The notes: generated by a model not told the origin, from the letters alone. A DNA stretch of 64,000 bases from Dendrobium chrysotoxum (GCA_019925795.1 CM034300.1:76363021-76427020); one strand, 5' to 3'. Positions 34,004 to 44,949 are shown, counted from the first letter of the stretch. Numbers and translations are program-made.

Positions 34004-34051
34004 TTATTTGGCATAACTTTATTATTACTTTCTAAAATATTTTTTTAGTAC
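34004..34051. mobile_element. MITE left half, split by Gag-only element 1
   Basis: TTTATTTGGCATAACTTTAT…CTTTCTAAAATATTTTTTTAGTAC. Its other half is 40679-40727 (TTTATACTAATAAAAAAATT, GTCCCAAATAAAAGC). The two halves are inverted repeats of the GTTTGGGACAGC MITE family. Confidence 0.75.
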
Positions 34052-35069
34052 TGTTGTGGACTCAAATATACGCGGCGATAGAGTTTAAATTTCCGTGTCA
34101 GCGTTGTACGTATATCCAGCACACAAACAGAAGAATGAAATAACACCAGTATTTGTACGTGGAAAACCCTGGAAAGGGAAAAAACCACGGGGCCACGCCC
34201 AGTTGAAAGAGTTCCACTAGTGTTGTTTGAAATACACGAGGCTGATTCGTCCTTTAAATTCAGGACGATCAGATTACAATGAGCATTAGTTACAAGGCCA
34301 AGCGGAGTTCCGACGTCACTCGGGTGTCGAGCAGAATTCCGGCGTCACTTGGAAAGAAGTCCGGCGTCACTCGGGCGTCGGGTAGAATTCTGGCGTCGGG
34401 CAGAATTTCGATGTTGCTCCGGCGTCGGGCAGAGCTCCGGCGTCCCTTGGACGCCTGGTGGTGCTCCAGTGGTGATCCGGCGGAATTCCGGCGAAGTTCC
34501 GGCGGTGGTCGAGGAGGAGCTGTTCCCTCCTACACTTTTCTTCTTCTTCTTCTCCTTCTTTTCTTCTTGGCTTGGGTTTCCTCTCAAGAGAAATGAGGGG
34601 CTATTTATAGTTTTTCTGGAGTGGCATAGCCCGTAAATAGATGAGGGATCAAGGGCAAATAAGGAGTGATCCGGATGAACGACCGATATTAAATCCCTTG
34701 ATCGTGAACCGTTTATCAAACATTTGAAGGTCTTAATGATATCAGAATTCTGCGATCTTGGGCTTGTTGGATTTGTCTCGTCGAGCCGCTCGATTCGACT
34801 ATAAGCTCGTCAAAATCGGAGACCGTTTGGTAACTCAAATTGCTGTTCGATGCTTCCAACAGCACTTCAGGTACTTGATTTGGGCTCATTTGGGCTCGGA
34901 TTGAGTCGACTTTGGTGTTGTTGGGCTCGTATTTCCGAGACGCTCAGTTCGACTATAAGCTTGCTTAAATCGGAGTTTAAATGGTCTCCGAATTAATTTT
35001 TGAAGTTTCCAACTTGAGTTTTTCCTCGAGATTCGTGCCCAATCAAGATAATTTTTTGGCGATACATCA
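34052..35069 (-). repeat. 3' LTR of Gag-only copy 1
   Basis: On the minus strand it runs TGATGTATCGCC… to …GAGTCCACAACA. A TATA box CTATAAATAG lies at 34610-34601 (minus). Downstream of it is a stretch with repeated CCGGAATTC / CGACGCC words. Plus-strand frames beginning near 34279 and 34349 are not genes. Confidence 0.95.
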
Positions 35070-35572
35070 GTTGCCCCCCTATTTTCGGACGTCGAAGCTT
35101 CACGAGTCCGAAAATACTTGTTCCGGCATTTTGCATTGGCCGAATTGCAAAAAATTGCGTTCCAAAAATCAAATATTTGCTCGAACTTGATCATAGAGGC
35201 CCCGTTGAGCTCCGAAAGTGTCAAAATTGAGTCCGGAACGTCGAAAAAACGTGTCCGAGGACCCCAAAAACGTCGAATTTGGACCGTCCGGGCCCGAAAT
35301 TGGAGCCCGGGAACGCGTAGGCGGCCGAACCGGCCGGCCGGCCGGCCGGCCGCCGCCGGCGGCGGCGCCCGCGCCAGCGGGCGCGTCTGCCCGCTGAACC
35401 GCGCGGGGCGCGGTTTTATTAAAAAAAATATATATTTTTTTTTAAAACTGTGGGCCCCACATGGGATTAAAAATCCGAAAAAATCCCAAAAAATCCCAAA
35501 AAATTCCGAAAATTTTGAAAAATTTCAGGAAATTTAATAGAATTTTGAAATCCTCCCCCCCTTAAAGAAAAC

Positions 35573-35581
35573 TATAAATAG
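35573..35581 (+). promoter_or_regulatory. TATA-like box opposite to the element, copy 1
   Basis: TATAAATAG on the plus strand, preceded by CCTCCCCCCCTTAAAG and followed by CCCCAGGGCCTAG…GAAACTCGCCCC. The same arrangement is kept at 49736 and 63597 in the other copies. Confidence 0.45.
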
Positions 35582-35629
35582 ATCCCCCAGGGCCTAGTAG
35601 AAACTCGCCCCTTCTTCCTTTCTCCCTCT

Positions 35630-35990
35630 GGCTTTTGGCATTTTAAGGCTTTCCGCCGTTTTTGAGTAGGTGACTTTCCCTACTTAACTCGGCGCCCCTC
35701 CCTTTGCGCAGAAGTTAGAGTATTCCTCTCTTCTCCCCTCTAGTTTCTGGCATTTTGAGGCCTTCCGCAGTTTTTGAGTAGGTGATTTTCCCTACTTGAC
35801 TCGGCGCCCCTCCTTTTGCACAGAAGTTAGCGGTTTTTCCTCTTTTTTCTCTCATTCTGGCTTTCTGACAGTTGAGGCATTCCGTTGTTATTCAGTAGGT
35901 GATTTTCCCTACTTGAGACAACGCCCCTCCTCTTGTACAGGAGTTAGAAATTTCTTTTCTTTTTCATTCCTTCATGTGGAGGTGAGATGT
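35630..35990. repeat. About 112-bp tandem repeat (copy 1)
   Basis: Three units, each with GAGTAGGTGAYTTTCCCTAC (AGTAGG pairs with CCTACT) and GCGCCCCTCC or a variant. Unit starts are 112 and about 117 bp apart, judged by the GAGTAGG core at 35664 and 35776 and the variant at 35893. Confidence 0.8.
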
Positions 35991-36115
35991 TAGTCGGAGG
36001 GGGTCTGAAGATGGTCGGAAGTCAGGCGTCGGGAAGAAGTACAACGAGGGTCCGACGACGGGCATAAGTCCGGCGTCAGGTAGAAGTTCGACGAAAGTCA
36101 CGCGACTGACAGAAG

Positions 36116-36570
36116 TCTTTCAACGGGAGGAAGTTCGGTGTCAGACAGAAGTCTGACGAAAGTCCCGCGATTGGCAAAAGTCCTTCAACGGGAGGAAGCT
36201 CAGCGACGGGCAGGAGTCCGACGAATGTCCCGCGACGGGCAGAAGTCCTTCAGCGGGAGGAAGCTCGGCGTCGGGCATGAGTCCGACGAATGTCCCGCGA
36301 CGGGCAGAAGTCCTTCAACGGGAGGAAGCTCGGCGTCGGGCAGGAGTCCGACGAATGTCCCGCGACGGGCAGAAGTCCTTCAGCGGGAGGAAGCTCGGCG
36401 TCGGGCATGAGTCCGACGAATGTCCCGCGACGGGCAGAAGTCCTTCAACGGGAGGAAGCTCGGCGTCGGGCATGAGTCCGATGAATGTCCCGCGACGGGC
36501 AGAAGTCCTTCAACGGGAGGAAGCTCGGTGTCGGGCAGAAGTCCGACGAATGTCCCGCGACGGGCATAAG
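36116..36570. repeat. 65-bp tandem repeat, seven units (copy 1)
   Basis: Starts at 36116 (variant), 36181, 36246, 36311, 36376, 36441 and 36506, exactly 65 bp apart. Core TCCTTCAACGGGAGGAAGCT, then CGGCGTCGGGC and GAGTCCGACGAATG. Units alternate in two types, giving a 130-bp higher-order repeat in the middle. Long open frames across it are artefacts of the repeat. Confidence 0.92.
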
Positions 36571-37242
36571 TACAACGTCGGGTAGATATCCGAGGCAAGT
36601 CACGCAACTGGCAGAAATACGACGTTGGGTAGAAATTCGACGAGGGTCTGGCGACGGGCAGATGATGGCCGGCATCCAGTAACATTGTGTTAAGGCAATA
36701 TTCATCCATACTGAAGTGTGCCAACATCAGATATTACTGAATCAAGAGGCCGAAGTAGTGTGACATGCCAATATTCTGGCAATACACTAACACTGTCAAC
36801 TGAGTGGAGGTCTGATGATGATCCAGTTATGTCCTTTCTTTAAAGGAGCAGTTGTAGGAGATGCTTGCGTGCAGTAAGGGAGAAGTCACTTAAATCCACC
36901 AAGGATATTTGACTGTGTTAAAGTTACTTGTTGCTGGATGATACTAGCTTGTATGAGTGTCGCTAGTGTACCTTTTGATTCAACTTCTGGTGAGAAGAAA
37001 TGTATATTTGAATCTGAATTTATGTAACTCCAATGATATTGTATATGACATGAGGATTTGTCCCCTAGAGAGACCTGAATTGTTATTGCATCTGTAAGAC
37101 ATGCTTTGTGCTTTTGATGTATTATTAGTTTGAACGAATGTGAGAGACATCCTTTTAGGATGTTTGACATATCTGAGACTGTAAGTCAAAGCCCTTGCTT
37201 GATGACGTTAAGGGAAGATATTAGATTAAATCTCCCCAAGAA

Positions 37243-37700
37243 TGATCTTCCAATGATTGGGATACAAGACATCATCCAATGACATTTGACCTATATGAGG
37301 TTGTATGTCGGAGCCCTGCTCGACGACGTTAACCTGTATAGAAGAGGTCGGGAGAATCCACCAAGGATGTGAGACCTATCCGAGGTTGTATGTCGGAGCC
37401 TTTGCTCGACGACGTTAACCTGTATGGAAGAGGTCGAGAGAATCCACCAAGGATGTGAGACCTATCCGAGGTTGTATGTCGGAGCCTTTGCTCGACGACG
37501 TTAACCTGTATGGAAGAGGTCGGGAGAATCCACCAAGGATGTGAGACCTGTCCGAGGTTGTATGTCGGAGCCTTTGCTCGACGACGTTAACCTGTATGGA
37601 AGAGGTCGGGAGAATCCACCAAGGATGTGAGACCTGTCCGAGGTTGTATGTCGGAGCCTTTGCTCGACGACGTTAACCTGTATGGAAGAGGCCGGATCGA
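37243..37700. repeat. 86-bp tandem repeat, five units (copy 1)
   Basis: The TTAACCTGTAT landmark occurs at 37329, 37415, 37501, 37587 and 37673, always 86 bp apart. Each unit includes GTCGGAGCCTTTGCTCGAC, which can fold as a hairpin. A diverged unit precedes at about 37180-37215. Confidence 0.92.
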
Positions 37701-38037
37701 ATCCCCCTGGGATCGATCTTCCAGTGATTGAGAAGTAATAAAGACTGCATATTTCTCGAATCAAGGATAAAGAGACTATATTTGTCAGTAGTTTTTCACT
37801 GTCATTTGTATTCTTTTTAAAGAAAGAGACAATATCAAAACTGGACGAACAACACATTATATTACTGTAAGACAATAATTCCCTTGTACAACAGAAGAGA
37901 TACATATAGGGACAACCACATCATTCGACTTGGTAGAAATACTAAGGACATTAGAATGACATCCTACTGATCATAGAAGAGATACATTGTGACACATGAC
38001 AAGTAGTATTACTAACACAAAGGTTCAAGTTGCAGCA

Positions 38038-39609
38038 TTACTCAATCTCACCAACCATTTGAATATTATTCAATGGTTGTCTTTGTTGTTGTTGATTTTG
38101 CCCCCCAGTGGGGCGAGCTTCTTCTCGGGTAGGTGGGTTCCCAATAAACTGTCGAAGATAGCCCTGGCGGATAAGTCTTTCAATCTCATCCTTAAGTTGC
38201 CGACACGCTTCAGTAGTGTGGCCACGACTACGATGAAAGTGACAGTACTGATCTTGATTTCCTGTATTTGGCTTCGAAGGATGCGGCCATTTCACTTTGT
38301 CCTGATCTTGAATCGCCATTAACACATTTGCTTGAGATGTGTTGAGCGGAGTGTACTCTTTCTCCTGCCGAGGTTCTCGTTGTGGTAATGGGGGCCTAGA
38401 AGGTAGATTGATATTCCCTTGCTTTTTCCGTTGTAAGGAAGAATTATCCATCCCAGGAGTACCTTTGCGCTTCCCATTTGTCTGCTCGAACTGCTTTCTG
38501 TGAGCATTTATGGCTTCATCTGCGGAGATTTGTGCCTCCACACGATGAATCAGGTCGGCGTATGAATGAACCGTATCTCGCATAAGAGCCGAATAAAAGG
38601 GGCCAGGACGGAGGCCACCAAGAAAGACTCCTCTCAATAATTCAGGATCTACTCCCGGAATTTGTCGAGCCTCAGTAGAAAATCGCTGAAAATACTCTTT
38701 CAACGATTCTCCCTCATTCTGACGGATTCCAGATAGGTGGGAGGAATCCTTAGTGATTCTTCGATTGGCTACAAACTGTTCCACGAACACTTTAGCCATT
38801 TTGTTGAATGAAGGGATCGTTCTAGACGGAAGCGAATAGAACCAAGTTCGTGCTTGTCCCTTGAGGGTAGCAGGAAAAACCTGACATAGGAGTGCATCCG
38901 ATGCTCGCTGGATATGCATAATTGTTCGATAATGATCGATATGCTCGTATGGGTCAGTTGTCCCGTCATAGGGGTCGATGTTCGGTAGTTTGAATCCTGT
39001 CGGAATAGGGTGTTGAAGAATAGCTTCCGTCAGGGGTGACGAATCCTGGAAGTCCCACTGATGAAGAGGTTGCCTTACGCCTCCTGTAGGAAACTCTTCT
39101 CGAACCAATCGTCGCAGTTCGTGGCGTAGGGTATTGCGAGGGAGCTCAGCAATGTGATGTTGGGCTAGCTCCTCAGGGAGGTCTTGAGGAAGGAGAGATT
39201 GCCGACCTGTGTGCGGAGGATGGGTAGAACTTGCTGTATCAGCCAGTTCGTTATCTTGATGTGACTGCGAACGCCTCCTGGGTGGAGGAAGAGGAATCTC
39301 AGCTTGAAGATGTTCGATTTGAACAGCTTCAACACATGGCGGATCTCGAGGGAGAGGAACCTCCTCCTGAGGTGCTAGGGTCGGTTGTCGAGTCTCTCGC
39401 AGGAGGTGTAGGATCTCATTTTGAGATTCTTCCATCTTTCGGATTCGCTCCTCTAAAGAAGGCCCTGAGGTTCCTTCTCCAGCAATGTGTTGCCCCCCAG
39501 GAAGAAAGGAGGCAGAAACTTGATGTCCACGATTTATAGACTGGTTTCTGGATTGGGGAGAGTGGGAGCGGGAGGCTCCTATGAGGCGATTGCTACGCCT
39601 ATTGACCAT
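38038..39609 (-). CDS. gag: Gag protein of Gag-only copy 1
   Basis: 523 aa intact frame, the only protein of this element. It would form or join virus-like particles. The N-terminus is variable and Gln/Ser-rich with a short helical EERIRKMEESQNEIL. The Gag domain is at about 208-370: PYDGTTDPYEHIDHYRT, ARTWFYSLPSRTIPSFNKMA, ESLKEYFQRFSTEA, GLRPGPFYSAL. A zinc-binding motif CHFHRSRGHTTEAC (C-x2-H-x4-H-x4-C) is followed by QLKDEIERLIRQGYLRQF, as in Tat-lineage Gags. The start ATG lies about 50 bp inside the LTR/primer site. No pol follows the stop. Its intactness beside a missing pol suggests selection for packaging in cis or recent amplification. Confidence 0.93.
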   Translation of the reverse strand: MVNRRSNRLIGASRSHSPQSRNQSINRGHQVSASFLPGGQHIAGEGTSGPSLEERIRKMEESQNEILHLLRETRQPTLAPQEEVPLPRDPPCVEAVQIEHLQAEIPLPPPRRRSQSHQDNELADTASSTHPPHTGRQSLLPQDLPEELAQHHIAELPRNTLRHELRRLVREEFPTGGVRQPLHQWDFQDSSPLTEAILQHPIPTGFKLPNIDPYDGTTDPYEHIDHYRTIMHIQRASDALLCQVFPATLKGQARTWFYSLPSRTIPSFNKMAKVFVEQFVANRRITKDSSHLSGIRQNEGESLKEYFQRFSTEARQIPGVDPELLRGVFLGGLRPGPFYSALMRDTVHSYADLIHRVEAQISADEAINAHRKQFEQTNGKRKGTPGMDNSSLQRKKQGNINLPSRPPLPQREPRQEKEYTPLNTSQANVLMAIQDQDKVKWPHPSKPNTGNQDQYCHFHRSRGHTTEACRQLKDEIERLIRQGYLRQFIGNPPTREEARPTGGQNQQQQRQPLNNIQMVGEIE

Positions 39610-39639
39610 CGTAGCAATACTTGAAGTTGTGGGATAAGT

Positions 39640-39660
39640 TTCCCACAGACGGCGCCAAAC
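39640..39660 (-). other. Primer binding site, Gag-only copy 1
   Basis: On the minus strand, directly after the 5' LTR: GTT then TGGCGCCGTCTGTGGGAA. The first nine bases fit the complement of a plant tRNA-Asp 3' end, a primer type common in Ty3/gypsy elements. Confidence 0.75.
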
Positions 39661-40678
39661 TGTTGTGGACTCAAATATACGCGGCGATAGAGTTTAAATT
39701 TCCGTGTCAGCGTTGTACGTATATCCAGCACACAAACAGAAGAATGAAATAACACCAGTATTTGTACGTGGAAAACCCTGGAAAGGGAAAAAACCACGGG
39801 GCCACGCCCAGTTGAAAGAGTTCCACTAGTGTTGTTTGAAATACACGAGGCTGATTCGTCCTTTAAATTCAGGACGATCAGATTACAATGAGCATTAGTT
39901 ACAAGGCCAAGCGGAGTTCCGACGTCACTCGGGTGTCGAGCAGAATTCCGGCGTCACTTGGAAAGAAGTCCGGCGTCACTCGGGCGTCGGGTAGAATTCT
40001 GGCGTCGGGCAGAATTCCGATGTTGCTCCGGCGTCGGGCAGAGCTCCGGCGTCCCTTGGACGCCTGGTGGTGCTCCGGTGGTGATCCGGCGGAATTCCGG
40101 CGAAGTTCCGGCGGTGGTCGAGGAGGAGCTGTTCCCTCCTACACTTTTCTTCTTCTTCTTCTCCTTCTTTTCTTCTTGGCTTGGGTTTCCTCTCAAGAGA
40201 AATGAGGGGCTATTTATAGTTTTTCTGGAGTGGCATAGCCCGTAAATAGATGAGGGATCAAGGGCAAATAAGGAGTGATCCGGATGAACGACCGATATTA
40301 AATCCCTTGATCGTGAACCGTTTATCAAGCATTTGAAGGTCTTAATGATATCAGAATTCTGCGATCTTGGGCTTGTTGGATTTGTCTCGTCGAGCCGCTC
40401 GATTCGACTATAAGCTCGTCAAAATCGGAGACCGTTTGGTAACTCAAATTGCTGTTCGATGCTTCCAACAGCACTTCGGGTACTTGATTTGGGCTCATTT
40501 GGGCTCGGATTGAGTCGACTTTGGTGTTGTTGGGCTCGTATTTCCGAGACGCTCAGTTCGACTATAAGCTTGCTTAAATCGGAGTTTAAATGGTCTCCGA
40601 ATTAATTTTTGAAGTTTCCAACTTGAGTTTTTCCTCGAGATTCGTGCCCAATCAAGATAATTTTTTGGCGATACATCA
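39661..40678 (-). repeat. 5' LTR of Gag-only copy 1
   Basis: The same 1018-bp length as the 3' LTR, with four transitions between them. The minus-strand TATA box is at 40219-40210, so transcription would run leftwards into gag. Confidence 0.95.
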
Positions 40679-40727
40679 AGTACAAAATTTTTTATACTAA
40701 TAAAAAAATTGTCCCAAATAAAAGCTT
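40679..40727. mobile_element. MITE right half, split by Gag-only element 1
   Basis: Partner of 34004-34051. It begins with the second AGTAC target duplication and ends ATTGTCCCAAATAAAAGC, inverted relative to the left half. Confidence 0.75.
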
Positions 40728-40894
40728 AAAATTGTATTATTGCCGGTTTAACCCGCAGTGTAACTTTGAAACGAAGAAAAACAAATATAAATTAAGTCAA
40801 AGTTTGCAGCAAGAATCTCAATGGCGACATCTACTCTTTTTTTTTTTTACATTTATTTAGGTTTAATTACTTTTAAATCTAATTATTTTAAAAT

Positions 40895-41360
40895 TTTTGC
40901 ATAGAAGGCCAACTTAAAATGCAAGTTGAGAGTGTAAAAGAGTTGAGTCGAGTCCGAGCCATCCTTAATTAATCGTGTTCGAGCTTGAGCTCAAGCTCGA
41001 GTTAGCTCATTTATCATTAAAAAAGGAAAAAAAAAAGTGTTATTATATATTCACGGTGAATAACTTAAATTTGACTTTTTAGCTTATCAAATTCAGCCTA
41101 CAAACCTTTTATTAAGTTTCTATTTGGTACATTTTTTCCATTGTTTTACTATTCAGACAGCAACTATAATTTCATTTTACTATTGCTTTCTCACTATTTT
41201 ATAAAAATTTTTGTGATAGAAATTTATTTCTTATGATCAGAATAATAAAATTTTTTTCTCATAACAACTTTCTAATCATCTATATAAAAAACTGGAGACC
41301 TTAAATCAAGCCTTAGCTAGCTCAAGATTCAACTTGACTAAATTACACCCCTAATTATGA
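40895..41360. mobile_element. hAT-like remnant with GAGCTCAAGCTCGAG words
   Basis: Left end GAGAGTGTAAAAGAGTTGAG (about 40927) and right end TTACACCCCTAATTA (about 41342-41356) are imperfectly inverted. Between them is a block of AGCTCGAG words and what looks like a nested MITE end at about 41113. Confidence 0.4.
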
Positions 41361-41399
41361 CAGACTTCAGATTCATTTAAAAATAGTTCGGAAGGTTGC

Positions 41400-41700
41400 A
41401 GTTGTTATGTTGCAGGTTGTTGTGGCCTTATGATGCTTCTGTTGGTTAGGACCGATTGCTGCTGTTATGTTGCTCTTGCTTTCCTTCTGGTCCCTCTCTT
41501 GGGTGGCTATTAGGTTCTCTCGGTGGAATTGTTTGTTTTGTTACTTTTATCGTTCTTTTCCTGTAATAGATTGAATCATAGGCTCATATGTTTTGTTTTA
41601 AATGTTGTATTTTTAGAGAGCTGATGATTCATTAAGGACTTGTAATCCTTTTTTAATTTAACACGTAAGGCCCTGTCAGAATTTTATCAAAATAAAAAAA
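41400..41700 (+). mobile_element. LINE 3' tail fragment
   Basis: T/G-rich sequence with GGCTCATATGTTTTGTTTTA, TTTTTAGAGAGCTGATGATT and an A-rich end. It matches the layout of 57409-57985 (GGCTCATAGG, TTTTTTAGAGAGCTTTTGG). No coding part is recognised. 41700-42120 downstream is AT-rich with an AATA microsatellite at about 41980-42010. Confidence 0.5.
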
Positions 41701-42125
41701 TAAAAAAATAAAAACAGTTCCGATGCAGAAAAAAAGAAGTAACCATTTTTTATAAGTTTTGTTAATTAAAAAATAAAACAAAATTCCATCAGGCTGGATG
41801 GAAGCTCACGAGTAAAATTTCAAATTTTATTTTTTTCGACTTGTAAATTATCAATGACAAAAAAATATTGGTTGATCAATTTCTTCCCTTTCTTCTGTAG
41901 AATATTTAAAAAGATACTTGACTTGTTTCCCTTCATTAAATGCTTTATTTTCACATTCACACACAGCTCAAGAAAATAATAATAATAAAATAAATAAATA
42001 AATAAATAACAGCTTCAGCTGTCACTGTGACAGCTCGTCTTTTCGATATTAGATAGATTTGTTTTAATGAATCTATTAGAAATGAAGATGTTATTGAAAA
42101 TATGCTGCGTAAGATTTTAGTTTGG

Positions 42126-42216
42126 GACAGTTTTAGTAGTACTTGTTTTTGAAAATTTTAAGTCAATTAAGATAAATTTATATACATGTCATATACAAAA
42201 ATTTCAAAGTTAAAGC
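42126..42216 (-). mobile_element. SINE fragment
   Basis: The minus strand carries TTGTATATGACATGTATATAA and TTATCTTAATTGACTTAAA, as in the SINE at 59460-60300. Only the tail part is present. Confidence 0.45.
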
Positions 42217-42258
42217 TTTATTTAGGACAGCTTTTTTACTGTTTTTTAAAGCAGCTTT
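42216..42258. mobile_element. MITE left half, split by RTE LINE
   Basis: TTTATTTAGGACAGCTTTTT…TTAAAGCAGCTTT. It ends with the target duplication used by the LINE; the other half is 44887-44943. Confidence 0.75.
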
Positions 42259-42585
42259 ACAATTACAACAATAACAACAACAAGTCTTTATCCCATTATG
42301 TGTAATCAGCTATATGAATCATTTCTCTTCATTATGTTAAGGGTCGAATTCTCATCTAAATCTAATAAAGAAATGTCATCTTTAATATTTTATAACCAAA
42401 TTTTTTTAGGTCAACCTAAACCTTTTTTAATATAAGTCAAAGCTAATACATCTACTTTCCTAACCGAGTCATCAGAAGGTCATCGTTTTATGTGACCAAA
42501 CTATTTAAGACGACTCTCTCTAATCTTATCTTCAACTGGAGCTACTCCAACTTTTTCACATATATGCTTATTTTATATCCTGTCT

Positions 42586-43107
42586 TTAAAAGTAAAGCAA
42601 CTCATCCACCTGAGCATCCTCATCTCTACAACACTTAATATTATGCTTCTCTTTTAATGGCCAAGATTCTGCACCATAAAGCATTGTAAGTCTCACTACC
42701 ATCTTATAGAATTTTCCCTTAAGTTTGAGAGGGAATTTTCTATCACATAACAAGCCCGATGCACTCATCCACTTCAACCATCCAACTTGACTTCTACTAA
42801 TAATATCCCCATCTATTTCACCATCACTCTGAACAATAGACCAAAGATATCTAAAACGTGTGCTCTTATTAATGACTTGATCGCTCAAACTCATAATCCC
42901 CCCACTAGATCTACTATTACTAAAATTATAATCCATATATTCAATTTTAGATCTACTCAAATGAAAGCCTTTAGACTCTAGGGTTAACCTCCATAATTCA
43001 AGTTTACCTTCAACTCCCTCTCTAGTCTTATCAACAAGAAGAATGTCATTAGCAAAAAGCATACACCAAGGTACAACATCTTGCAAATGTCTAGTGAGAA
43101 CATCCAT
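42586..43107 (-). pseudogene. RTE LINE reverse transcriptase, C-terminal part
   Basis: 173 codons: VPWCMLFANDILLVDKTREG is the RT catalytic box, in which the expected FADD reads FAND, so one catalytic Asp is lost. Then KLELWRLTLESKGFHLSRSK and LKGKFYKMVVRLTMLYGAES follow as in plant RTE proteins. The element is dead by this change and by frameshifts upstream. Confidence 0.85.
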
Positions 43108-43192
43108 GACTAAAGGAAAAAAAAAGATATGGGCTTAAGGCTAATCCTTGATGTAATCCAATTGAAATAGGAAAGTACTTGGTCAAACCACC

Positions 43193-43618
43193 TTATGTTT
43201 GAACACAAGTAATAGCTCCTGCATATATATCCTTAATGACTTTAATATAAACATTATTAACCATTTTCTTATGTAGAACTCTCCATAGCACTTCTCTTGA
43301 AACTTTATCATATGCTTTCTCTAAATCAACAAAAATTATATGTAGATTATCCTTATTCTCTATATACTTCTCCATCAAACCTCTCAATAAATATATAGCT
43401 TCCATAGTAGACCTACCTGACATGAATCCAAATTGATTTTGAGAAATATTAATGTCACGTCGCAACCTATGCTTCATAACTCTCTCCCATAATTTTAAAG
43501 TATGACACATTAACTTAATTCCTCTATAATTCGCACAATCTTGTGCATCACCTTTATTCTTAAAAATAGGAATCAACACACTCATTCTCCACTCATTTAG
43601 CATCCTTTTAGTCTTCAA
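43193..43618 (-). pseudogene. RTE LINE reverse transcriptase, N-terminal part
   Basis: 141 codons with NEWRMSVLIPIFKNKGDAQD, CANYRGIKLMCHTLKLWERV, QFGFMSGRSTMEAI and FVDLEKAYDKVSREVLW, the fingers and first palm motifs of the RTE RT. It is separated from the catalytic part by a frame break at about 43110-43190. The endonuclease-to-RT linker continues as degraded sequence to 44424. Confidence 0.85.
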
Positions 43619-44886
43619 AATAATATTAAAAAGTTTAGTAAGCCAAAAAATTCCTTCATCTCCTAAGAATTTTCACACCTCTATTGAAATATCATCAGGT
43701 CTAATAGCTTTTCCATACTTCATTTTCCTTAAAGCCTCTTTAACTTCGGCTTTACTAATACGCCGATAAAAAACAAAAATATTTATTTTCATTTAGGATG
43801 CTAAGGTCACTAAAGACAATTATGTTCTCATAATCTTCACTAAAAAGTTTAGCAAAGTATCTCATCCACCTTTGTTGAATATCATTTTTCTAATAAAAAC
43901 ATTTCTTGATCTTCTTCCTTAATACACTTCATTTGAATTAAATCCTTACTACTCATATCTCTTTGTTTAGCTAACTTATACATATATCTTTCGCCCTCCT
44001 TATTATCTAATCTATTATATAAATCATTAAAAATTAAAGTCTTTGCATTGCAAATTACTTTTTTAAACTTCTTACGGGCCTTTTTATATATTTCCCAATT
44101 ATCAGAATTTTTACAGCTAAATCAATTTTTATAACAAATCATTTTATTATTTATCTTTTCTTGCACATTTTGACTTCACCAACTATTTTTACTATTATTA
44201 GCTTTTTTCTTTGATACTCTAAATACATCTTTTACAATATTTTTAATATCAGTAGTTACTTTTTCCCACATAACATTAGCTTTCTCATGCACAAACAAAA
44301 TCTTAAGATCTAGAATCTTACTATCAAAAATATTTTTGTTAACATTCTTTAAATGACCCCATCTAATCCAAGAACAACGATTTACTTTATTTTTAATATT
44401 TTGCTCATTCATCTTAAAGTCCAAAGCTAATAAGTGATGTTGGGTACATAAACTTTAACTCAAAATAACTTTATAATCTTTGCAATCTAGACGATCTATT
44501 TTTTTTTATAAGAAAATAATGAATCTGAGCTTTACTATATCTATTCTTATAAGTGGAGATGCTCATCTCTTTTCTTAAATGGGGTATTAGCAATTACAAA
44601 ATTATAGGCTAAAGAAAAATCTAATCTTGTCTTATTCTATTAATTTTTTCATCATTATCCTTCAAACTCCTATCTATATTCACACCTGCACTATTTCTAG
44701 TACGACTCCTATCAAAATATTATAGTTTAAATCTTAAACTATCAATCTCCTTAATCTTCTCTCCAACTCATTTAGTTTCCTGCATGCAAAAAATATTTAT
44801 CTTCCTATGAATCATAATATCCATTAATTTCATTAAGTTGTCTGTAATGGAACCTATATTCCAAATTCCAATCTTAAAGCAGCTTT

Positions 44887-44943
44887 CAAGTACAAAAATG
44901 TTTAAAGTTGCTTTAAAAAATAGTAAGAAAGTCGTCTCAAATG
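44887..44943. mobile_element. MITE right half, split by RTE LINE
   Basis: TTTAAAGTTGCTTTAAAAAA, TAGTAAGAAAGTCGTCTCAA. Inverted relative to 42216-42258. Confidence 0.7.
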
Positions 44944-44949
44944 AGACAT

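Larger units (their letters stand above)
35070..38037 (-). other. Non-coding internal region of Gag-only copy 1
   Basis: From the polypurine tract (35070-35084, minus AAAATAGGGGGGCAA): a GC-rich block at about 35290-35410 with a CCGG run, an A/T-rich patch, an opposite-strand TATA-like box, then the 112-, 65- and 86-bp arrays described separately, and unique sequence at 36590-37240 and 37700-38037. No protein is recognised. Confidence 0.8.
34052..40678 (-). mobile_element. Gag-only LTR retrotransposon, copy 1 (complete)
   Basis: 6627 bp, minus strand. The 1018-bp LTRs 34052-35069 (3') and 39661-40678 (5') differ at only four positions by eye, all transitions, so the insertion is recent. A 5-bp target duplication AGTAC is perfect (34047-34051, 40679-40683). 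The primer site is at 39640-39657, the polypurine tract at 35070-35084. The internal 4.6 kb encodes only Gag; protease, RT and integrase are absent, so movement must depend on another element. This fits the plant TR-GAG class. Roughly 3 kb of repeat-rich non-coding DNA lies between gag and the 3' LTR. Confidence 0.95.
42259..44873 (-). mobile_element. RTE-type LINE, nearly full length but dead
   Basis: 2615 bp on the minus strand with a 13-bp target duplication TTAAAGCAGCTTT (42246-42258, 44874-44886). The 3' end is GGGATAAAGACTTG followed by TTG repeats, typical of RTE. The 5' end starts in the endonuclease (WNIGSITDNLMKLMDIM, then CMQETKWVGEK-like sequence with a stop), so it is slightly 5'-truncated. 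Many stops and frameshifts. Confidence 0.9.

Noticed and set aside
34279..34719. Open frames of 95-124 codons in the LTR, repeated at 39888-40328, 48433-48796 and 54318-54681
   Set aside because: They lie in LTR sequence and recur only because the LTR recurs; no known domain, and they overlap each other on both strands.
36138..36727. Several overlapping frames of 60-115 codons, also at 50296-51198
   Set aside because: They are produced by the 65-bp tandem repeat, whose length and lack of stops opens many frames. Protein repeats follow the DNA period.
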